The translations under genes were made by a program, and so were the position numbers. Under the pieces are notes generated by a model that was not told where the DNA came from, made no database searches, and saw only the letters and a program-made list of their open reading frames with translations. A stretch of DNA of 56,564 nt. Origin: Giesbergeria sp. Lineage in GTDB: Bacteria; Pseudomonadota; Gammaproteobacteria; Burkholderiales; Burkholderiaceae_C. The first letter of the stretch is position 1; every line of letters starts with the position of its first letter. Positions 51,895-56,564 of the stretch are shown here, one piece after another. The stretch is taken from contig JAKLLE010000016.1 of NCBI GenBank assembly GCA_023150295.1, positions 1 to 56,564 on the forward strand. The letters run 5' to 3'.

Positions 51895-53045
51895 GGCTGC
51901 TGGCCTTGGGTTGCGGCCCGCTGGAGCGGGTCAAGTTCGGGCGGAACAAGGGGGTCTGGCACGGTGTCGGGCATGCGGCCTTCACCACGCAGCGCGGCCT
52001 TGAGGCGGTACACATAGGCCAGAACCTGGGCCACGGCGGCATACAACTGCGCGGGAATGGGCTGATCCAGTTCAGCGTGTGCGTACAGGGCGCGCGCCAG
52101 CGCGGGCGACTGCAGCACCGGGATTTTGTGCGCCTGGGCGATGTCGCGGATCTTGAAGGCCAGCAGGTCGGTGCCACGCGAAATGACCTGGGGTGCGTTC
52201 ATCGACTGGTCGTCGTAGCGCAGGGCCACGGCGTAGTGCGTGGGGTTCATCACCACGAAATCGGCCTTGGGAACGGCAGGAATGCTGGCGCCATCGGCAA
52301 TCTCGCGCTGGCGCTGGCGCATACGGCTTTTGATCAAGGGGTTGCCGTCCGACTCCTTGTGCTCTTGCTTGACTTCTTCGTGCGACATCTTGAGCCGGTC
52401 CTTGAAGAAGAAAGCCTGCATCGGTACGTCCACCATGGCCGCCAGGAAAACAACCAGCAGCAGCAAGCCCAAGCCCTGGGTGAGCCACTGGGCCACATGG
52501 CGCAGTGCCAGCGGCGAGGGTTGCAGCACCAGCATGGCCACTTCGTCGATGCTGCGGCCCATGTAGCTCCAGGCCACGCTGGCGAGGATGGCGGTCATCA
52601 GCACCATCTTGGCCACGTTGGCCAGTTGCTGCTTGGAAAACAGGTTGGCAAATCCGGACAGGGGATTGAGCCGGTTGAATTGCGGCGCCATGGCCTTGGT
52701 GCTGAAGATCCAGCCGCCAGCCAGCACGGCGGACAGCAGCGCGGCGCCTGCGATGAGAGCGGAGAACACTGCACTGGCGATCAAGCCGATGGCGGCCATG
52801 TGCTGCAGCCGACTCAGCATCGCCTGGGGAGACTGCACCGTTGCGGCATCAAACACCAGTTGCTGGCCCATGCCCCGCTGCAGCTGATCCATCAGCTGGG
52901 GGGCCAGTCCAAGCATCACCAGCGCGCCCGTTCCCAGGATGGCCAGGTGTGACAGATCCCGCGAGCGGGCTGCCTGGCCGTCGGTACGGGCCTTCTGCAG
53001 CTTGCGCTCGGTGGCGGGTAGATTGCGTTCCTGGCTCGATTCCAT
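51891..53045 (-). CDS. flhB: flagellar export switch protein FlhB
   Basis: The 384-residue product has four TM segments (about 30-215) and a cytosolic domain with the autocleavage site NPTH (N267-P268) in FVVMNPTHYAVALRYDD. Cleavage switches export from hook to filament substrates. The N-terminus is MESSQERNLPATERKLQKAR. The ATG at 53045 has no Shine-Dalgarno. Instead a perfect 10-bp hairpin ends one base before the start codon. FlhA follows with a 4-bp overlap. Confidence 0.95.
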   Translation of the reverse strand: MESSQERNLPATERKLQKARTDGQAARSRDLSHLAILGTGALVMLGLAPQLMDQLQRGMGQQLVFDAATVQSPQAMLSRLQHMAAIGLIASAVFSALIAGAALLSAVLAGGWIFSTKAMAPQFNRLNPLSGFANLFSKQQLANVAKMVLMTAILASVAWSYMGRSIDEVAMLVLQPSPLALRHVAQWLTQGLGLLLLVVFLAAMVDVPMQAFFFKDRLKMSHEEVKQEHKESDGNPLIKSRMRQRQREIADGASIPAVPKADFVVMNPTHYAVALRYDDQSMNAPQVISRGTDLLAFKIRDIAQAHKIPVLQSPALARALYAHAELDQPIPAQLYAAVAQVLAYVYRLKAALRGEGRMPDTVPDPLVPPELDPLQRAATQGQQP

Positions 53046-53046
53046 G

Positions 53047-53072
53047 ATGGCATGACGGGGCTGTCATGCCAT
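53047..53072 (-). promoter_or_regulatory. perfect hairpin directly upstream of flhB
   Basis: ATGGCATGAC and GTCATGCCAT are exact reverse complements separated by six bases. The mRNA hairpin would end one base before the flhB ATG and cover the whole ribosome-binding region. It could be a translational control element or a protein operator. Confidence 0.55.
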
Positions 53073-53096
53073 TGTGGCCAGGGGGTGGCAAAACTA

Positions 53097-53136
53097 AAGC
53101 CTGAAAAGCGGCGGCAGGCCGCGCTTATTCAGGCTT
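53097..53136 (-). terminator. terminator after cheZ
   Basis: AAGCCTGAA (53097-53105) pairs with TTCAGGCTT (53128-53136), and the loop contains a further AAGC/GCTT and GCGG/CCGC stem. AGTTTTG follows on the minus strand. It lies between the cheZ stop and flhB. Confidence 0.6.
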
Positions 53137-53154
53137 GGAGTGTGGAAAGACGGG

Positions 53155-53790
53155 TCAGAAGCCCAGGCTGGCCAGCAGGTCGTCCACTTGCGATTGGTCG
53201 GTGACCACGTCGGGGTTGTTCTCGGGGTTGACCACCGGACCGCCCAGGTGCTCGTTCTTTGGCTCTGGAGGCATGGGGATGGCGTTGGGCGGCGCTGTTT
53301 CGATGACCAGTTGCACCAGTTGTTGCTCTATGGTGCTGGCGAGGGTCAGCACGCGCGCAATCACTTGCCCGGTGAGGTCGTGGAAGTCCTGCGCCATCAT
53401 GATCTCGGTCAGGTGCTCGTCCGTCGTCTGCGTGGCCTGCTCCACGTCTTTCAGGAAATTCATGATGCGCCCCGTAGCCACTGCCGACACCGGGTTCTTG
53501 ACCATGGCGGCAATGGTTTCGCGCGCCTGGGCCGCCAGACCGTCGTTGTGCGACTTGGCCAAGTCCACGCGGTTGAGCACTTTTTCGGCCGCGTCGCCAG
53601 TCAGCCTGGCGATGTAGGACAACCGACTTTGGGCGTCGGGCAACTCTCCAACGGTGGCCACCAACTGCTCTGCATACCCCAACTCCTTGAGCGAGTCGTG
53701 GAGCTGGCGTGTCAGATGCCCAATCTTGTGGTGGATGTTGGGGCTTTCGCCCGCTGCGGGCGTCGGATCCTGAATGTTGCCGTTGTCCAT
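53155..53790 (-). CDS. cheZ: chemotaxis phosphatase CheZ
   Basis: The 211-residue product removes phosphate from CheY. The long helical bundle contains the active-site motif QDFHDLTGQ with D138 and Q142. The C-terminal peptide QVDDLLASLGF is the CheY-binding tail. The ATG starts five bases after the cheY stop. Its length is typical. Confidence 0.95.
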   Translation of the reverse strand: MDNGNIQDPTPAAGESPNIHHKIGHLTRQLHDSLKELGYAEQLVATVGELPDAQSRLSYIARLTGDAAEKVLNRVDLAKSHNDGLAAQARETIAAMVKNPVSAVATGRIMNFLKDVEQATQTTDEHLTEIMMAQDFHDLTGQVIARVLTLASTIEQQLVQLVIETAPPNAIPMPPEPKNEHLGGPVVNPENNPDVVTDQSQVDDLLASLGF

Positions 53791-53795
53791 GGCGC

Positions 53796-54182
53796 CTACA
53801 ACCCCAGTTTTTTGATGATCAGGGTGACTTTTTCTTCCAGCGTGGCTTTGGTGAACGGCTTGACGATGTAGCCTGCCGCGCCGCCCTGCGCGGCTGCCAC
53901 GATGTCCTCCTTGCGCGCCTCGGCGGTCACCATCAGCACCGGCAGGTGCTTGAGCTTCTCGTCGGCCTTGATTTCTGCCAGCAGCTGGAAGCCGTTCATG
54001 TTCGGCATGTTGATGTCGGAGACGACGAAGTCGAACTTGCTGTTGCGCAACTTTTGCAAGGCAGCCACGCCGTCTTCGGCCTCATCGGCCTCGGTGAAGC
54101 CGCTCTCCTTGAGCAGGTTGCGGACGATACGTCGCATCGTCGAGAAGTCGTCAACAATCAGGAAGCGAAGGGCTGTGGTCAC
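53796..54182 (-). CDS. cheY: chemotaxis response regulator CheY
   Basis: The 128-residue product is the flagellar switch regulator: D11-D12, phospho-acceptor D56 in [13 protein letters not shown]86, Y105 and K108 in YIVKPF all match E. coli CheY. The start is GTG at 54182 with AAGGG upstream. It lies between motB and cheZ; the cheA, cheW, cheR and cheB genes that often sit nearby are not in this window. Confidence 0.96.
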   Translation of the reverse strand: MTTALRFLIVDDFSTMRRIVRNLLKESGFTEADEAEDGVAALQKLRNSKFDFVVSDINMPNMNGFQLLAEIKADEKLKHLPVLMVTAEARKEDIVAAAQGGAAGYIVKPFTKATLEEKVTLIIKKLGL

Positions 54183-54248
54183 TTGAGACCCTTTCGATCG
54201 GGTATTTCTTGAAGGATTGTGTGGGAAGACCGCGAGCGTGACAAGTTG

Positions 54249-55187
54249 TTACCTCTGGTCGCCTTTAGATGGATTGTCGCTCTTTTCTTCGATCCATTCC
54301 TCCGCAGGGACGATGGGAATGGTTTTCCCTAGGAGCCTCTCTTCCGCCTCACGGGTCAGCACAGTAATGGTGATGCGTCGGTTGGCGGGGGCCTTGGGGT
54401 TGTCAGGTTCCAGCAGATCGCTGGCGGCCAGCCCCACCACACGGGCCAGCTTGGCGTCTGGCATGCCTGACGCCACCAGTTCACGGCGCGACGCGTTGGC
54501 ACGGTCGGCCGATAGTTCCCAGTTGCTGTAGCCGCGTTCGCTGTTGCTGTAGGGCACGGCATCGGTGTGGCCCGCCAGGCTGATGCGGTTTTCCACCTCG
54601 ATCAGTGCCGAGCCAATGCCGCGCAGGATGTCGCGCATGTAGGGTTTGACCAGCGCGCTGCCGCTGTCGAACATGGGGCGGTTCTGCGAGTCCACCAACT
54701 GGATTTGCAGCCCGTCGGGTGTCACATCCATGCGGATTTGGGACTTGTATTCATTGAGCAGCGTGTTGGCGGTGATCACGGCGTCTATCTTGGCTTGCAG
54801 TGCCTTGATACGGGCCTCATCCTGGCGAGCCATTTCCGCACGCATCTGCTCTGCCGTCATGCGTGTGCGCTTGTTTTGGGCAGAGTCCGAGCGTCGCACC
54901 TGGCCGTGAACCTTGCTCAGGTCGTTGCCGCCGCCGGGAATGATGCTGGAACTGCTGCCCGCGCCATCGCCCCCCGCCATGGCCACCTTGAGCGGTGAGT
55001 TGAAGTAATCGGCAATCCCTTGCAAATCGCCTTTGGCGGTGGAACCCAGCAACCACATCAGCAGGAAAAACGCCATCATGGCGGTCACGAAGTCGGCATA
55101 GGCAATCTTCCAGGCGCCGCCGTGGGCCGCATGGCCCCCCTTCTTGATTCGCTTGATGATGATGGGCTGGAGTTTTTTTTCTGCCAT
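54249..55187 (-). CDS. motB: flagellar stator protein MotB
   Basis: The 312-residue product has a basic cytosolic start (KRIKKGGHAAHGG) and one TM helix with the proton-binding D32 in KIAYADFVTAMMAFFLLMW. A plug/linker follows, then an OmpA-type peptidoglycan-binding domain (about 150-290) with LAGHTDAVPYSNSERGYSNW and NRRITITVL. It pairs with MotA, encoded 24 bp upstream. Confidence 0.96.
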   Translation of the reverse strand: MAEKKLQPIIIKRIKKGGHAAHGGAWKIAYADFVTAMMAFFLLMWLLGSTAKGDLQGIADYFNSPLKVAMAGGDGAGSSSSIIPGGGNDLSKVHGQVRRSDSAQNKRTRMTAEQMRAEMARQDEARIKALQAKIDAVITANTLLNEYKSQIRMDVTPDGLQIQLVDSQNRPMFDSGSALVKPYMRDILRGIGSALIEVENRISLAGHTDAVPYSNSERGYSNWELSADRANASRRELVASGMPDAKLARVVGLAASDLLEPDNPKAPANRRITITVLTREAEERLLGKTIPIVPAEEWIEEKSDNPSKGDQR

Positions 55188-55211
55188 GGCAATCTGCCGC
55201 TGGAGGTGCGC

Positions 55212-56072
55212 TTATTTCTTGCCCTTGACGTGGCTTTCCAGCTCGGTGAAGCTGGGTCTGTCGCCAGAGAACAACACTTTTCGCCCAAACTCAATGGCCG
55301 TGGCCGGGTTGTAGCCTTGCATGCTGGCCAGTAGCGTGGACTTGATGCACTGCAACTCCTTGGCAGCGTCTTCCATTTTTTGCTCCACCAGCCCGCCCAG
55401 AGGCTCCACCACGCCATAGGCCAGCAAGATGCCGAGGAACGTGCCCACCAGCGCAGAGCCGATCATGCCGCCCAGCACCGCAGGGGGTTGCCCCACCGAG
55501 CCCATGGTGTTGACCACGCCCAGCACGGCCGCAATGATGCCGAAGGCTGGCAGTGCGCCCGCCAGACGGGCCAGTGCCGCCACCGGGGCATGGGCCTCCT
55601 GGTGGTGGGTTTCGATTTCGTTGTCCATCAATGCCTCGATCTCGTGCGCATTGAGGTTGCCCGACACCATCATGCGCAGGTAGTCGGTGATGAATTCGAT
55701 CACATGGTGGTCGGCGCTGAGGGTGGGGTACTTCTTGAAGATCTCTGATTCGTGCGGCGCTTCCACATCCTTTTCGATGGCCATCAGGCCTTCCTTGCGG
55801 GCTTTCTGGAGGATGTCGTAGAGCATCGCCATCAGTTCCAGATAGCGTGCCTTGGTGTATTTGGAGCCCTTCAGTGCCATGGGCAGGGCTGCCATGGTGG
55901 CTTTGAGCACCTTGGGTTGGTTGTTGACCACGAAGGCTCCCAGGGCGCCTCCCAGGATGGTGATGGTCTCGAAGGGCAGGGCCTTGAGAATCACGGAAAT
56001 GTTGCCGCCGTGCAGGATGTACACCCCGAAGATGCAGCCGAAGGCAACGACGTAGCCGATGATGACGAACAT
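55212..56072 (-). CDS. motA: flagellar stator protein MotA
   Basis: The 286-residue product has four TM segments (about 2-20, 30-50, 170-195, 200-225). The conserved channel part is AFGIIAAVLGVVNTMGS and GTFLGILLAYGVVEPL, and a cytosolic loop carries the torque-generating charges. The ATG at 56072 matches the family N-terminus MFVIIGYVVAFGCIFG; the longer frame from 56117 is rejected. It lies downstream of the flagellin terminator, so it has its own promoter, not clearly seen. Confidence 0.95.
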   Translation of the reverse strand: MFVIIGYVVAFGCIFGVYILHGGNISVILKALPFETITILGGALGAFVVNNQPKVLKATMAALPMALKGSKYTKARYLELMAMLYDILQKARKEGLMAIEKDVEAPHESEIFKKYPTLSADHHVIEFITDYLRMMVSGNLNAHEIEALMDNEIETHHQEAHAPVAALARLAGALPAFGIIAAVLGVVNTMGSVGQPPAVLGGMIGSALVGTFLGILLAYGVVEPLGGLVEQKMEDAAKELQCIKSTLLASMQGYNPATAIEFGRKVLFSGDRPSFTELESHVKGKK

Positions 56073-56137
56073 GGTGGTAAGGGGGGTTGACCTATGGGGC
56101 GCCAGTGCCTGGGTCAAATGTATCGGATTGCCACAAA

Positions 56138-56171
56138 TGAAAAAACCCCTGACGCAAACCAGTCAGGGGTT
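56138..56171 (-). terminator. intrinsic terminator after flagellin
   Basis: AACCCCTGAC and GTCAGGGGTT form a perfect 10-bp stem with an 8-nt loop, followed on the minus strand by a T-run. It lies 45 bp after the flagellin stop. Confidence 0.85.
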
Positions 56172-56216
56172 CGTGTGGCTGCCGAGACACCAGACTCTCT
56201 GGCCGCAATGGGTAAA

Positions 56217-56564
56217 TTACTTCAACAGGGACAAAACACCCTGCGGAATCTGGTTGGCCTGTGCCACCATGGCTGTACCCGCTTGCTGCAAGATTTGAGC
56301 GCGGGACAGGTTGGCCGTTTCTGCGGCGAAGTCCGCGTCTTGAATGCGGCTTCTGGAGGCAGAGAGGTTTTCTGAAGTGATGTTGAGGCTGGAAATGGCT
56401 GTTTCAAATCGGGCTTGGAGTGCGCCCAGCTTGGCGCGCTCGCCATTGATGAACGACAGGGCCGAGTCCACGGTCTTCATGGCGTCCGAGGCCTTCTTGA
56501 AGGTGGTGACATCCAGGTCGGCCACCTTGTTGAGCGTGGAGCCACCCGTGGTCAGCGCCGTCGA
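56217..56564 (-). CDS. fliC: flagellin FliC, 3' part only
   Basis: The gene runs off the right edge; only the last 115 or so residues are present. They contain the D1/D0 C-terminal signature: [20 protein letters not shown], then [40 protein letters not shown] and a terminus ending [11 protein letters not shown]. Flagellin is the filament subunit, exported through the FlhA/FlhB gate and normally transcribed by FliA. The promoter lies outside the window. Confidence 0.93.
   Translation of the reverse strand, partial: STALTTGGSTLNKVADLDVTTFKKASDAMKTVDSALSFINGERAKLGALQARFETAISSLNITSENLSASRSRIQDADFAAETANLSRAQILQQAGTAMVAQANQIPQGVLSLLK

Noticed and set aside
1-56564. CRISPR array, tRNA, rRNA or prophage
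   Set aside because: No regularly spaced direct repeats, cloverleaf-like sequences, rRNA segments or phage structural genes were seen in reading the window.

Overview
The window looks like chromosome of a betaproteobacterium of the family Comamonadaceae, close to Acidovorax. The reasons are the high G+C and GC-rich codon third positions, proteins of clear betaproteobacterial type, a complete peritrichous-type flagellar gene set, and two kinds of interspersed palindromic repeat that I associate with Acidovorax-like genomes. No tRNA, rRNA, CRISPR array or intact insertion sequence was seen.

Region 1 (1-3260) holds a three-gene chemotaxis-like signalling cassette with ATGA overlaps: a PilJ-N/Hpt/HATPase kinase, a single-domain receiver and a CheX-like phosphatase. 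Region 2 (3303-13999) is a seven-gene leftward operon behind a good sigma-70-type promoter with an overlapping palindrome: YjfI (DUF2170), a PspA/IM30 protein, an unknown 127-residue protein, a YqiJ-like membrane protein, a YqiK-like flotillin, a PD-(D/E)XK nuclease-like protein and an 1814-residue AAA-type ATPase. It looks like a membrane-stress and membrane-domain module carrying a DNA-processing arm. The nuclease gene looks acquired and sits between two copies of a roughly 55-bp repeat. This is the best candidate for an under-described system here.

Region 3 (14072-24151) contains housekeeping genes: priA, hemE, a DsbD/ScsB-like reductase, an ankyrin membrane protein, a small membrane protein, a creatininase-family hydrolase and a K+/H+ antiporter. 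The 596-bp priA-hemE gap carries two DnaA-box-like 18-mers and three copies of a 12-mer. Region 4 (24221-32872) is an amino-acid-type locus: a MocR regulator divergent from a leftward run of LysE exporter, EamA exporter, aminotransferase, two tandem PhzF proteins, a VOC protein, a threonine dehydratase-like enzyme and a histidine phosphatase-like protein.

Region 5 (32914-56564) is flagellar. flgBCDEFGHIJKL runs leftward with an HDOD protein immediately after flgL. flgA, flgM and flgN run rightward, with a sigma-28 promoter in front of flgM. Then fliA, flhG (degenerate P-loop), flhF, flhA, flhB, cheZ, cheY, motB, motA and the 3' part of a flagellin gene all read leftward. Together they build the rod, rings and hook (Flg), export apparatus (FlhAB), placement GTPase (FlhF), stator (MotAB), switch control (CheYZ) and late-gene timing (FliA/FlgM).

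A family of nine imperfect palindromic repeats of about 55 bp is scattered through the window. Four copies lie inside open reading frames (priA, the dsbD-like signal peptide, the VOC gene and the MocR linker) and are translated in frame.
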